The notes: generated by a model not told the origin, from the letters alone. Shown: positions 19,053 through 28,227, counted from the first letter of the stretch. The stretch: 64,000 nucleotides of DNA from Bacillota bacterium (GCA_023411375.1 JAEYOW010000022.1:1-64000); one strand, 5' to 3'. Translations and numbers: made by a program.

Positions 19053-21212
19053 CTATTGATCGCCGCCCTGTTCCATTTGAATGATCCGTGCTTTGCGAAT
19101 GATGCTTTCCACGAGGGCGGCGGATTCCATTTGTCCTGCCGCGTATTGCTTTACAGCACCGATCATCGGTTCATCCAGCATCTCCCTCACGGCGCTGCTG
19201 GGAACGAACACGCTGTCCTTAATGGATAGATACGCGCTGACGGCATCCGGCGAAAGCTCCCAGCGCTGCTGGGTTTCCAGCTCCTCGAGCCACCGCGTGG
19301 CGTCTGCCAGTTGGAGCTGTATTTCATTTCGGCTGGCGACATCCAACGTATCTCCATCCGATAAGCCTTGGAGCCGCTCTATCTCGTCCACCGCCATTTG
19401 ATGCTGCTCCTGATACCATGACCGCTCTGCCGTACGTGCCTGGTCGGGCCAGAAATATAGCCGCCTTTGCGCCGGAAGCTCCTTGAGCAGCGATTGTAAA
19501 TACGTGAGCGCAAGCTCCTTGTTTTGAGACAGGGGATTGAGCACCGCCACCGTTAGGAAAACGGGATAGCACGGCGGCATGCCCGGTTGCGGCGGCATGG
19601 GAAGGAAGGCTTTTTGGCTCTCGTCCCAATCAGACAGCAGCTCTTTCGGGCTGGAAGTGCTAAACAAAAACAGGGACGTAGCCGAAGGCGCGGATTGCTG
19701 AGCGGACAGGGCGCAAAGCCGGTCGCATTTTTCCAACAAGCTCTTGAAAAGCGGCGTATCATAATCCAGCGGTCTGGAATTTGCCGAGGCATAATGGGCG
19801 TAGTTGTTCAGCACAAACCAAGTAAGCGAGAAAGCCTGATCGCCCGAGTCAAACAGGCGAACGCCATCGAGGGTGCCGTCCTGATACCATTCCAAAACCC
19901 TGTCCAGCAGATCGAGCAGGTTGGTCGGAATCTCTTCGAAGATGATGCCTAATTCGTCAAGGGTTTCATAGGAGCATGACAGCGCCGTCCATGGGTCAAA
20001 TTCCATTTCCACGGGTACGCCCAGCAGCTGCCCGTCCACCATCAGCGCCGAGGACAACGCGGGCGGCATACGCATCACTTCGGAGTAAATGTCTTCCTGA
20101 CCGGAGAGGTCTGAGCAAAAGCCCTTTTTCAGCAGCTCAGAATAGCCTGCCTCAAAGGTTCTGACCATGTAGATGTCGGTTGCGGCATCGTTGCCGCGAA
20201 TGAGCTGGCTGACCATGGCCGGCGTAAGCTGGAAGCCCATGTTGACGGACTGTACGGGAATTTCAGGATGGGAAAGCCGAAAGCGCTTTGTTTCCTCCCC
20301 GTCCACATCAAAACGGGTGATTTGTACCGCCTTGGCATCCCCACTTGCCAGCAAGTCGGCCGCCAGCAGGCGGTTGGCATCCGAAACCACAAAGAGACGC
20401 GCTGCGTTTACGGCACAATGCCGCCCTTCTCCTGCAACATACGCAATGGGAACATAGACTTGCTTGACCGGCTCGCCTGAGGTGGAAAGGACATTCGCAT
20501 TGGGCGATAAAAAGGAGATGATTTGCTGTGTTGACGAATCAAAGCATAACGCCTCGGGAAAAGCGTTGAGTTCACAGACCGGAGAAATCGCTCCGGTGTT
20601 TAGATCATAGGTAACGATTACATTGGCGCGATCGTCATAGCGTACTTGCGCTCCAAGGAGCATACCCTCTTGGTACGGCGTCAGGCCGGAGATGTCGCAG
20701 CCGTAAGCGCTTACGATTTGTCCGGTTGCGGTATCAAACACCAGCAAATCCGACTTCCGTATAAAATCGCCCTGGTATTCGATCACGATTTGCCCATCCT
20801 GCCACAGAATCTGACGCATATACCCCGTGGGTGCGTCCTGCCTTGCAATCCGCCATGCCAGGGCAAGGTCCGCCGTATCCACATCCATGCGGTAGATATC
20901 GTAGGCCGCGTGTGTTACCGACAGCGCCAACACGCCGCCTGCGTCGCCGGCGAACAGCCCATCGACAGGCAAACCGCCATCCGGCGGCAAAAGCAGGGCG
21001 GGCTCCTGCTCTCCCGGACGGCAGGCCCAGATGCTTCCTTCCACAAGGGCCAGAAAACCGCCGTCATGGGCAACCACGGCGTCGGCGGGGCCTTCGAGGC
21101 TCCATGACAGGCCGCCGCTTTGCGCGGTTGCCGTGCAAAAAGGAAGTAATGTCAGGAAGATCGTTAGAAACAGTATGACGCTGACCCACTGTGTTTTGAC
21201 GCTGCTCGCCAT
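19053..21212 (-). CDS. Secreted fusion of an N-terminal propeller-like domain and an ABC solute-binding domain
   Basis: 719 residues with a signal peptide (residues 1-31, ending ATA-QS). Residues 35-330 are short beta-strand repeats with DG and GG turns, like a WD/PQQ-type propeller. From about 345 the protein looks like an extracellular solute-binding protein family 1 member: NDAATDIYMVRTFEAGYSELL, then DLSGQEDIY, VDGQLLGVPVE and a helical C-lobe. No lipobox is seen and no ABC permease or ATPase genes are nearby, so it may be a sensor rather than a transport component. ATG 21212 has AAAAGGAGG upstream; the frame is open to 21284 but without a second ribosome site. Confidence 0.7.
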   Translation of the reverse strand: MASSVKTQWVSVILFLTIFLTLLPFCTATAQSGGLSWSLEGPADAVVAHDGGFLALVEGSIWACRPGEQEPALLLPPDGGLPVDGLFAGDAGGVLALSVTHAAYDIYRMDVDTADLALAWRIARQDAPTGYMRQILWQDGQIVIEYQGDFIRKSDLLVFDTATGQIVSAYGCDISGLTPYQEGMLLGAQVRYDDRANVIVTYDLNTGAISPVCELNAFPEALCFDSSTQQIISFLSPNANVLSTSGEPVKQVYVPIAYVAGEGRHCAVNAARLFVVSDANRLLAADLLASGDAKAVQITRFDVDGEETKRFRLSHPEIPVQSVNMGFQLTPAMVSQLIRGNDAATDIYMVRTFEAGYSELLKKGFCSDLSGQEDIYSEVMRMPPALSSALMVDGQLLGVPVEMEFDPWTALSCSYETLDELGIIFEEIPTNLLDLLDRVLEWYQDGTLDGVRLFDSGDQAFSLTWFVLNNYAHYASANSRPLDYDTPLFKSLLEKCDRLCALSAQQSAPSATSLFLFSTSSPKELLSDWDESQKAFLPMPPQPGMPPCYPVFLTVAVLNPLSQNKELALTYLQSLLKELPAQRRLYFWPDQARTAERSWYQEQHQMAVDEIERLQGLSDGDTLDVASRNEIQLQLADATRWLEELETQQRWELSPDAVSAYLSIKDSVFVPSSAVREMLDEPMIGAVKQYAAGQMESAALVESIIRKARIIQMEQGGDQ

Positions 21213-21409
21213 TGCGAAACCTCCTTTTTTCGCGCCGTGTTTCGCTTGCGGACGCTTGGCCGAGGGGGCTGATATTGGCCTCATATCTTTATGGGCATTA
21301 TAGCATGTACCCCGGCGCGGGACAATCTATTTGCTGGTTTTGACAATTGTTAAGCGCGGATGAAGGAGTGCCCGTTCAGTATGGGTCAGGGACCGGGAAT
21401 ATGGGGAAA

Positions 21410-21865
21410 TTACCGGCCCGGTGGGAACGGACCGAGGTTGACGACCGGCTTTCCATACCGCCGCGCCATGAGAACGACCTCGTACGCGTCGCACAACTCG
21501 TTTCCGGCGCTGGCGATTATCAAATCACAGTGCTTTACCATCCATTGGTTTCTTTTAACGACTGCCAGCCGCGACGGTAGCGATTCAAGCCCATCGGGAT
21601 AAAGCGCGCCGTCGTACAGACCGGGAAAAGGGTCGGACTTTGTGGGCAGGCTGGCGCGAATCAAAATCGACTTTACGCCTGGAAAATCATCTTGGAGTTT
21701 TAGGATGGCAAGCGCCGCGTTGAGGTCAAAACCGCTGAAACCGCAGTACCAGAAGGTATCGATTTTCTGTTTGAGAATGGCGGTCCTGAGCGCCGGCTCA
21801 AGCGGTTTGGAGGCATCGTTTGCTTCGGTGTCATAGCCGAACAGGGCGCACGCTTTATCATGCAT
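21410..21865 (-). CDS. SLOG-domain protein, YpsA/DUF1273-like
   Basis: 151 residues. The pattern WYCGFSGFDLNAALAILKL, followed by RNQWMVKHCDLIIA and a closing YGKPVVNLGP, fits the Rossmann-like SLOG fold of YpsA/DUF1273 proteins, which bind nucleotide-derived ligands. GGAG sits 8 bases before the ATG. YpsA affects cell division in Bacillus, but SLOG proteins are diverse. It is divergent from two XRE regulator genes 130 bases away, which may control it. Confidence 0.7.
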   Translation of the reverse strand: MHDKACALFGYDTEANDASKPLEPALRTAILKQKIDTFWYCGFSGFDLNAALAILKLQDDFPGVKSILIRASLPTKSDPFPGLYDGALYPDGLESLPSRLAVVKRNQWMVKHCDLIIASAGNELCDAYEVVLMARRYGKPVVNLGPFPPGR

Positions 21866-21900
21866 TTATCCGTCTCCAATGTAATGATTTTATAAATCAT

Positions 21901-21929
21901 ATTATATGCTTTTTTAAACGCTATTTCAA
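21901..21929 (-). promoter_or_regulatory. Promoter of the SLOG gene
   Basis: TTGAAA (21929-21924), a 17-base spacer and TATAAT (21906-21901) on the minus strand stand about 36 bases before the start codon. Confidence 0.75.
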
Positions 21930-21995
21930 TCCTTGTTTCTGAGGTAAGCTATAAATGCATAACATTTGATTTTCAGTTCATTATAGGATGATAGT

Positions 21996-22328
21996 ATGGA
22001 TAAAAAGACATTGGGAAAAAGAATCAGGGATACCAGAAAGGATCGTGGCTTTACAACAGAAAAGCTGTCTGAGCTTTGTGATATCAACGCCACCTATTTA
22101 CGGCATATAGAAGGCGGAACGAATTATCCCAGCTTGCCGGTGCTATTGGATATTTGCAGAATCTTAAACGTATCAACCGACTACCTTTTACATGATGAAG
22201 AGATTCCCAACGAGCTTACAGAAATCCGCGAGCTTGCCGAGCTCTGGAAACGCGCCAAGCCGAGCGATCAGGCGCTTGTGTCGGCAATGGTGCGTTGTGC
22301 TTTGGAGCAACTTGGCCAAACAAAATGA
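21996..22328 (+). CDS. XRE-family regulator, first of a tandem pair
   Basis: 110 residues: a Cro/C1-type helix-turn-helix (LGKRIRDTRKDRGFTTEKLSE, about residues 5-60, ending VSTDYLL) and a 40-residue helical tail. That tail, NELTEIRELAELWKRAKPSDQAL, is almost identical in the next gene, and so is its DNA, which points to a recent duplication. It probably dimerises and acts on its own promoter and on the divergent SLOG gene. No strong ribosome site is seen; AGGATGATAGT precedes the ATG. Confidence 0.85.
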   Translation: MDKKTLGKRIRDTRKDRGFTTEKLSELCDINATYLRHIEGGTNYPSLPVLLDICRILNVSTDYLLHDEEIPNELTEIRELAELWKRAKPSDQALVSAMVRCALEQLGQTK

Positions 22329-22357
22329 TTTGGATGCTGTAAACATAAGGTGATGGT

Positions 22358-22690
22358 ATGAGCAAGATGACCTTGGGAAAGCGGATTAATGCGGCAAGAA
22401 AAAACCGTGGGCTTACAGCTGAAATGCTGTCGGAAATGTGCCATATCAACGCAACTTATGTGCGGCAAATCGAGGGTAGTGGAAAAATTCCCAGCATGGC
22501 CGTATTCATTGAGCTTTGCAATGCCCTGAAAATATCACCGGATTATCTTTTGCAAGATGGGTTGTCCTCTAACGAGCTTACAGAAATCCGCGAGCTTGCC
22601 GAGCTTTGGAAACGCGCTAAGCCGAGCGATCAGGCGCTTGTGGCGGCAATGGTGCGTTCCGCGCTGGAACATCTGGAGCAAAACAAATAA
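22358..22690 (+). CDS. XRE-family regulator, second of a tandem pair
   Basis: 110 residues, the same length as its neighbour. The Cro/C1-type helix-turn-helix (about residues 5-60) has diverged more than the shared C-terminal tail. The gap between the pair is 29 bases, so they are cotranscribed. Keeping the tail while changing the DNA-recognition helix suggests two repressors that can heterodimerise but read different operators; this is an inference. Confidence 0.85.
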   Translation: MSKMTLGKRINAARKNRGLTAEMLSEMCHINATYVRQIEGSGKIPSMAVFIELCNALKISPDYLLQDGLSSNELTEIRELAELWKRAKPSDQALVAAMVRSALEHLEQNK

Positions 22691-22696
22691 GAAAAG

Positions 22697-22727
22697 ACCG
22701 CCCGCCATTATCCGGCAGGCGGTTTTC
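22697..22727 (+). terminator. Terminator after the XRE pair
   Basis: A 10-bp stem with one mismatch (22697-22706 with 22714-22723) and TTTT from 22723 follow the stop codon by 6 bases. Confidence 0.75.
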
Positions 22728-22743
22728 ATTCCGCATTCTTTTC

Positions 22744-22773
22744 TTGCGCCGCGCCTTAAATTTGTGATACAAT
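22744..22773 (+). promoter_or_regulatory. Probable pth-mfd promoter
   Basis: TTGCGC (22744-22749), an 18-base spacer and TACAAT (22768-22773) lie 82 bases before pth. Confidence 0.5.
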
Positions 22774-22854
22774 ACCTCGGAAGCGGGGGTGGGTGCGCCA
22801 TCCTCGCCAAAACGCGTTTGCGTAAAGCCAGGCGCGCCGCTGAAGGAGAAAGCC

Positions 22855-23472
22855 ATGCATCTGATCGTCGGCCTGGGCAATCCGGGCTCTCAATACGCGC
22901 ATACCCGCCACAACGTTGGCTTCGACGTAGTGGAGGCGCTCGCCGCAAGGCTGGGCGTTTGCATCACCCGTCAGAAGGAGAACGCCCTGATAGGCGAATG
23001 CTTTATCGGCGGGCAGAAAACCATCCTCGCCCTGCCGCAGACGTACATGAACCTGAGCGGCCAGGCCGTTTCCGGGCTGGCGCGCTGGTATAAGACGGAG
23101 CCGGAAAACCTGCTGGTGATCTATGATGATATCGATTTGCCGCAGGGCTCAATTCGTATCCGCAAAAACGGAAGTGCCGGCACGCATAACGGCATGCGAA
23201 GCATTGTGGGCGAGCTGGGATACGACTGCTTCCCCCGCCTGCGAGTGGGGGTGGGCGAGCGCCCCGCAGGCTGGGCGCTGGCGGACTGGGTGCTGAGCCG
23301 CTACCAGACGCAGGAGGAGAAGGAGGCGGCGCTCGCCGCCTACTCGCTGGCGGGCGACGCTGTACTTGAAACCATTACAAACGGTATTGAAAGCGCGATG
23401 TGCAAGTATAATACCAAAAAGCCAAAGAAGCCAAAACCTCCGAAGGAAGCAGATGAAGGAGCCGCCGAATGA
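22855..23472 (+). CDS. pth: Peptidyl-tRNA hydrolase
   Basis: 205 residues. It recycles peptidyl-tRNA released from stalled ribosomes. The family motifs are intact: GLGNPGSQYAHTRHNVGF with the catalytic His, MNLSGQ, YDDIDLPQG with the catalytic Asp, and GTHNGMRS with the substrate-binding Asn. A Lys/Pro-rich tail (about residues 183-205) extends past the normal end. I start at ATG 22855 behind GGAG rather than at an upstream in-frame codon. The stop overlaps the mfd start by four bases (ATGA), so the two are translationally coupled. Confidence 0.95.
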   Translation: MHLIVGLGNPGSQYAHTRHNVGFDVVEALAARLGVCITRQKENALIGECFIGGQKTILALPQTYMNLSGQAVSGLARWYKTEPENLLVIYDDIDLPQGSIRIRKNGSAGTHNGMRSIVGELGYDCFPRLRVGVGERPAGWALADWVLSRYQTQEEKEAALAAYSLAGDAVLETITNGIESAMCKYNTKKPKKPKPPKEADEGAAE

Positions 23473-26400
23473 ACGAAGGGCTGTTTACCGCCTACCAAAA
23501 CCTGCCGGGGTGGCAAAGGCTGCTGGAGCGGGTAAGCGGCGCGGGTTGCACCGCGCTGTATGAAATTGCCGAGGGGGAGCGCCCGTTTCTGGCCGCGGCG
23601 CTGGCGCATAAGACTGGGCGGCCGGTGGTGCTGGTCGCGCCGACGGAGCTGGTGGCGCAAAGGCAGGCGCAGGATATCGAACGGCTGACAGGCGGCGGCT
23701 GCGCCGTGCTGCCCGCGCGGGATATCCAGTTCAGCCGCGCCGCCATGAGCCGTGAAAGCGCCTGGCAGCGCCTGGCCGTTCTGGATGCGCTGTGCCACGG
23801 CAAGGCGCGCGTGCTGTGCCTGAGTGTGGACAGCCTGCTGGACCGTTGCGCGCCCCGCGCGCTGTTTGAGGCCGCGGAGCTAAACGTTGCCGAGGGGGAG
23901 CGCCACGCGCCGGAGGGCCTCATGGCCGCGCTGATGCGCAACGGCTACGAGCGCGTGCCGATGGTGGAGGGACGCGGGCAATGCGCCATGCGCGGCTCCA
24001 TTTTGGACGTGTATCCATCCAACGAAAGCGACGCAATCCGCATTGAGTTTTTTGACGACGAGGTGGATAGCATCCGCCGGTTTGACTGTATCAGCCAGCG
24101 CAGCATCGCCCGGGTTAAGAGCGTTCGCTTCGCGCCCGCGACCGAATGCCTGATCGCCGCGCCGGAGGCTGCCGCCGCGCGCCTGAGCGATGCCATCAAG
24201 GTGGGCGCTGGGCACGCGATGGAAAGGAATGCGGAGCCCAAACGGACTTCGGCAAAGAAGGCGGCGGAGGACGATCTTCCTCCGCTGGACGACTTCCTTT
24301 CCGGGCTGGACGCGCTGGAATTGGCCGAGGAGCTGCTTGGGGAGGGCGGGGCTGAGCAAAGCGCCCCGCCGAAGGGCGCTTCCGAAAGCGAGCTCGCCTA
24401 TAAGCGCCACCTGGACGACGTGGACCGGGTACGCGCGGGCCAGGTCATCCGCACCGCGCCGATGTGGATGAACGTGCTGTGCGACACAACCGTTACCGTA
24501 ACGGATTACCTGAAGGACCCGATCATTCTGTGCGACCGTCCGGATCAGTACGCGGGGCGCCTCCGGGGTAAGGAGAACGACTTTGCGGAGGCCTACGAGG
24601 ACGCCCGCCTGCGCGGAGACGCGTTTGACGCTCAAAAGGAACTCCGCTTTACCTATGACGACTTGCTGACGGACTGGCTGGGCCGGCCTGTGCTTGCCCT
24701 TACCGATATGCAGACCACGCTGGGCCAGCTTATGCCCTCGGAGCTGATCGGCTTCGGCTCCAAAACGCCCATGCCGTACCAGAGCAGGCTGGAGCCGCTT
24801 CGGGACGATATCGCCTCGTGGAAGGAACTGGGCTGCGCCATTATCCTGCTGACGGGCGGCGAGGCCCGGGGCCGCAGGCTTCAAAAGGCGCTGGAGGAGA
24901 TGGGCGTGCCTTGCTCCTACGCGGACAGCCTGGATGGCAACCTCATTGTCCGCGAGGTGATTTTGCTGCCCGTGGCGTATGCCAAGGGCTTTCTGCACCC
25001 GGCGGCGCACCTATGTGTCGTCAGCGATACGGATTTATACGGCACCGCCTACCAGCGCGCGCGCAGAAAGCAGAACGCGGGAGAGCGCATCGCCTCCTTT
25101 ACCGATCTGAAAACGGGCGACTACGTGGTGCACGACTTGCACGGCGTGGGCATCTATCAGGGCGTCGTTAAGATGGATACGGACGGCGTGAAGCGCGACT
25201 ACCTGCTGATCCAGTACGCAGGCAGCGATAAGCTGTACGTGCCCGCCGACCAGTTCGACCGCGTGCAGAAGTTTATCGGCGCGGAGCACTCCGCGCCAAA
25301 GCTGAACCGGCTGGGCGGCGCGGAGTGGGAAAAGCAGAAGAGCCGGGTTAAGGCCGGCCTCAAAAAGCTGGCTTTCGACCTGGCGGAGCTCTACGCCCGC
25401 CGCTCCCAAAATACGGGCTATGCCTTCAGCCACGACAACCCCTGGCGGCAGGAGTTTGAGGACATGTTTCCCTATGAGCTGACAGCCGACCAGCAGCAGT
25501 GCGTGGCGCAAATTGAATCGGACATGGAAAGCCCCCGCAACATGGACCGCCTGCTGTGCGGCGACGTGGGCTATGGCAAAACCGAGGTGGCGCTTCGCGC
25601 TGCGTTTAAGGCCGTGGTGGAGGGCAAGCAGGTGGCGCTGCTCGCGCCCACAACCATTCTGGTGCAGCAGCATTATAATACCATCAAAAAGCGCTTCGCT
25701 GGGTTTCCCGTATCGTGCGATATGCTGAGCCGCTTCCGCTCGCCCAAGGAGCAGAAGGAGGTTTTAAAGCGGCTTAAGGAAGGCGATTTGGACCTTGTGG
25801 TTGGCACGCACCGGCTTTTAGCCAAGGATGTGCAGTTTAAGGACCTGGGCCTGCTGATCGTGGACGAGGAGCATCGCTTCGGCGTCAACCATAAAGAGAG
25901 CATTAAAAATATAAAAACGCGCGTGGATGTGCTTACCCTTTCAGCCACGCCCATCCCACGCACGCTCCACATGAGCATGGTGGGCATCCGCGACATGAGT
26001 CTGCTGGAAACCCCGCCGGAGGAGCGCCTGCCGGTCAAAACCTTCGTGCTGGAGTACGACGATACCATCATCCGCGAGGCCATCCGGCGCGAGCTTTCGC
26101 GCGGCGGGCAGGTGTACTTTCTCTACAACCGCGTGCGCAGCATCGAGCAGATGCATGACCGGATCCAGACGTTGGTTCCGGAGGCGCGCATCGGCATCGC
26201 GCACGGGCAGATGCGTGAAAACGCGCTGGAGGACGTGATGCTGGACTTTTACGCCGGCGCGTATGATGTGCTTTTGTGCACCACCATCGTGGAAAGCGGG
26301 CTGGACGTGCCCGATGCGAATACGCTGATCGTGTTTGACGCGGACCGCTTCGGGCTGTCGCAGCTATACCAGATTCGCGGGCGCGTGGGCCGAAGCAATC

Positions 26401-27164
26401 GGCAGGCCTACGCATACTTTACCGTGCGCGGAAACCGCCAGCTTTCTGAAACGGCGGATAAGCGCCTTTCCGCCATCCGGGAGTTTACGGAGTTTGGCGC
26501 GGGCTACCGAATCGCCATGCGCGATCTGGAAATCCGCGGCGCGGGCGACGTGCTGGGCCCGGAACAAAGCGGGCATTTGAGCACCGTCGGCTACGACATG
26601 TATGTAAAGCTGATCGAGCAAGCCGTGGGAGAGGTACAGGGTATCGAGCAGACGCCGGAGCTGGATACGCGCGTGGAGCTGCGTATCGACGCGTACCTGC
26701 CCGAGGACTATGTGCCGCAGGAGCAGCTTCGCGTGGAAATTTACAAGCGCATCGCCATGATCGAGGACGAGGCCGGACGGATGGAGATCGAGGAGGAGTT
26801 GATCGACCGCTTCGGGGATATTCCGGAGCCGGTATTGAACCTCATGCGCATCGCCCAGCTACGAGGCGTTACGCGCAGACTTGGTATCAGCCGCCTCTAC
26901 CTCAAGCCGGACGGACTGCACCTGCGCGTGGACGAACGCTATATGCCGGACCCGGCCATGCTGTACGAGGCCATCACGCGCGCGGATCAGCGGCTGCGCT
27001 TTACCGTGAGCAAAACGCCGGAGCTGCTGCTGGCCCAGGGCGGGCTGACGGCGGAGGCGGCGCTTGCGCTAGCTACCCCTGCGCTTACCAAAGTGCATGA
27101 TGAGCTTAACGCGATCCGGGATAGCGTTAAGTCGGGGAAAGAACAGCCGGATACGGCAGGCTGA
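23469..27164 (+). CDS. mfd: Transcription-repair coupling factor Mfd
   Basis: 1231 residues, somewhat longer than the usual 1150. The order is as expected: UvrB-like D1/D2 region, a CarD-like RNA polymerase-interacting domain near LKTGDYVVHDLHGVGIYQG (about residue 548), a RecG-like motor with GDVGYGKTE (about 698) and VDEEHRFG (about 798), and a C-terminal D7 domain. Mfd displaces stalled RNA polymerase and recruits UvrA. The extra length comes from an acidic, low-complexity insertion at about residues 253-317 (EDDLPPLDDFL and following), between D2 and the polymerase-interacting domain. Confidence 0.95.
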   Translation: MNEGLFTAYQNLPGWQRLLERVSGAGCTALYEIAEGERPFLAAALAHKTGRPVVLVAPTELVAQRQAQDIERLTGGGCAVLPARDIQFSRAAMSRESAWQRLAVLDALCHGKARVLCLSVDSLLDRCAPRALFEAAELNVAEGERHAPEGLMAALMRNGYERVPMVEGRGQCAMRGSILDVYPSNESDAIRIEFFDDEVDSIRRFDCISQRSIARVKSVRFAPATECLIAAPEAAAARLSDAIKVGAGHAMERNAEPKRTSAKKAAEDDLPPLDDFLSGLDALELAEELLGEGGAEQSAPPKGASESELAYKRHLDDVDRVRAGQVIRTAPMWMNVLCDTTVTVTDYLKDPIILCDRPDQYAGRLRGKENDFAEAYEDARLRGDAFDAQKELRFTYDDLLTDWLGRPVLALTDMQTTLGQLMPSELIGFGSKTPMPYQSRLEPLRDDIASWKELGCAIILLTGGEARGRRLQKALEEMGVPCSYADSLDGNLIVREVILLPVAYAKGFLHPAAHLCVVSDTDLYGTAYQRARRKQNAGERIASFTDLKTGDYVVHDLHGVGIYQGVVKMDTDGVKRDYLLIQYAGSDKLYVPADQFDRVQKFIGAEHSAPKLNRLGGAEWEKQKSRVKAGLKKLAFDLAELYARRSQNTGYAFSHDNPWRQEFEDMFPYELTADQQQCVAQIESDMESPRNMDRLLCGDVGYGKTEVALRAAFKAVVEGKQVALLAPTTILVQQHYNTIKKRFAGFPVSCDMLSRFRSPKEQKEVLKRLKEGDLDLVVGTHRLLAKDVQFKDLGLLIVDEEHRFGVNHKESIKNIKTRVDVLTLSATPIPRTLHMSMVGIRDMSLLETPPEERLPVKTFVLEYDDTIIREAIRRELSRGGQVYFLYNRVRSIEQMHDRIQTLVPEARIGIAHGQMRENALEDVMLDFYAGAYDVLLCTTIVESGLDVPDANTLIVFDADRFGLSQLYQIRGRVGRSNRQAYAYFTVRGNRQLSETADKRLSAIREFTEFGAGYRIAMRDLEIRGAGDVLGPEQSGHLSTVGYDMYVKLIEQAVGEVQGIEQTPELDTRVELRIDAYLPEDYVPQEQLRVEIYKRIAMIEDEAGRMEIEEELIDRFGDIPEPVLNLMRIAQLRGVTRRLGISRLYLKPDGLHLRVDERYMPDPAMLYEAITRADQRLRFTVSKTPELLLAQGGLTAEAALALATPALTKVHDELNAIRDSVKSGKEQPDTAG

Positions 27165-27184
27165 CGCTTGCCGTTTGCGGCAAC

Positions 27185-27206
27185 AAAAAAACGGGCTAAG
27201 CCCGTT
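27185..27206 (-). terminator. rnpB terminator
   Basis: The hairpin 27190-27206 (AACGGGCTTAGCCCGTT on the minus strand) runs into a T tract at 27191-27185. It sits just past the RNase P RNA 3' end. Confidence 0.85.
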
Positions 27207-27210
27207 GGGT

Positions 27211-27554
27211 GCTACCGGCGCGGTCGTAAGCCGAGTTCTGTCGTTGGACGATCATCTATCTACGCTGCGCGTTGCCGCGCCGCTCCAGCGATCTCTTTAG
27301 GGGCACGGCGGGCCGCCGTATCGCTCCAGATCGGATCTTGCATCGGGTGGGGTTTACAGCGCGCGCTTGTTACCAAGGCGCGGGTGAGCTCTTACCTCGC
27401 CTTTCCATCCTTACCCCGCGCAAACGCGGGGCGGTTTCTTTCTGTTGCACTTTCCTTGAAGTTGCCTTCACCGGCCGTTAGCCGGCACCCTGCCCTGCGA
27501 TGCTCGGACTTTCCTCATGGCTTTCGCCACGCGATCGTCTGGCCGCCCGATAGC
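27211..27554 (-). ncRNA. rnpB: RNase P RNA
   Basis: The minus strand carries the universal GAGGAAAGTCCGA near the 5' end and ACAGAACTCGGCTTACG near the 3' end, with a TAAAGAGA segment before it. The ends pair over about 12 bp (P1: 27554 side GCTATCGG with 27211 side CCGGTAGC), giving about 344 bases. This RNA is the catalytic part of RNase P, which trims tRNA 5' ends. It explains the gene-free stretch after mfd; an open frame crossing it on the plus strand is a chance frame. Confidence 0.93.
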
Positions 27555-27560
27555 GGTATC

Positions 27561-27589
27561 AGGGTAGCACGAAAGCCCCCGAATGTCAA
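27561..27589 (-). promoter_or_regulatory. rnpB promoter
   Basis: TTGACA (27589-27584), a 17-base spacer and TACCCT (27566-27561) on the minus strand predict a start at about 27554, where helix P1 begins. Confidence 0.75.
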
Positions 27590-27613
27590 GCCTTGCGCGT
27601 CGGCTCCGCGCTG

Positions 27614-27622
27614 TGCTATAAT
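27614..27622 (+). promoter_or_regulatory. Extended -10 promoter of the zinc-ribbon gene
   Basis: TGCTATAAT lies 35 bases before the start codon at 27657 and is divergent from the rnpB promoter. Confidence 0.6.
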
Positions 27623-27656
27623 TGGTGTATCAATCACTGCTACCGAGGTGGAACGC

Positions 27657-28061
27657 ATGCCCTTTTTCTGCCGTGTGTTCGGACACAAATGGCGCGGCTG
27701 CCGCTGCGAGCGCTGCGGCCAGCAGCGGGACGAGCATCATCTTTTTGAACCCGTGGAGGGGAAATGCGAGCAGGTTTGTTCCCTGTGCGGCAAGGCCGAG
27801 GCGCTGCCGTGCGAGTGGCACCACTGCGCATGTGTGCGCTGCGGCAATACGCGCGATAAGCATCACGACTGGATGAACACCTCTGAATGCGAGCAGGTGT
27901 GCCGTATATGCGGCAAGGAACGCAGCCGCCACAGCTTTCAGCCCGTGGAGCGCGGTGTGGACCGCTGCGAGCGGTGCGGTAAAACGCACAGACTTACACC
28001 GGAGGAAATTGCCCTGCGGGATGAACAGTGGAGCGACGATTTTGCGGACGGCGTCAATTGA
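27657..28061 (+). CDS. Small multi-zinc-ribbon protein
   Basis: 134 residues with at least four repeated CxxC units (CRCERCG, CEQVCSLCGK, CACVRCG, CEQVCRICGK, CERCGK), several followed by HH or HxF residues, so it probably binds three or more zinc ions. No catalytic motif is visible. AGGTGG precedes the ATG, which lies 35 bases past an extended -10. It is a single gene between rnpB and guaA with its own terminator. Roles in RNA or protein contact are possible; none can be assigned. Confidence 0.75.
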   Translation: MPFFCRVFGHKWRGCRCERCGQQRDEHHLFEPVEGKCEQVCSLCGKAEALPCEWHHCACVRCGNTRDKHHDWMNTSECEQVCRICGKERSRHSFQPVERGVDRCERCGKTHRLTPEEIALRDEQWSDDFADGVN

Positions 28062-28066
28062 GCGCT

Positions 28067-28110
28067 GGACGGCCGGGCCTCTTTTTTGGGGCTTAGGCCG
28101 TCCTTTTTTT
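28067..28110 (+). terminator. Terminator of the zinc-ribbon gene
   Basis: An 8-bp stem GGACGGCC (28067-28074) pairs with 28096-28103 and is followed by seven T residues (28104-28110). Confidence 0.8.
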
Positions 28111-28227
28111 ACCGCTCCCCCTTGCGGGCGGGCGAGATTTATGGCAAAATGAGCGTTGTTGCCCCGCGCAGGCGGAAGCGTTCGGGTTTCAACCATCCTG
28201 ACTGTTACGGAAGGAGAAACGCTGCTT

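Noticed and set aside
23880..25010. 376-codon minus-strand open frame
   Set aside because: Antisense to mfd with no recognisable motif.
27168..27656. Upstream extension of the zinc-ribbon frame
   Set aside because: It reads through the RNase P RNA gene on the opposite strand; the real start is ATG 27657, behind its own promoter.
28111..28227. Possible purine riboswitch before guaA
   Set aside because: The leader lacks the conserved three-way junction loops of guanine riboswitches; the PurR site at 16148 is also not repeated here.
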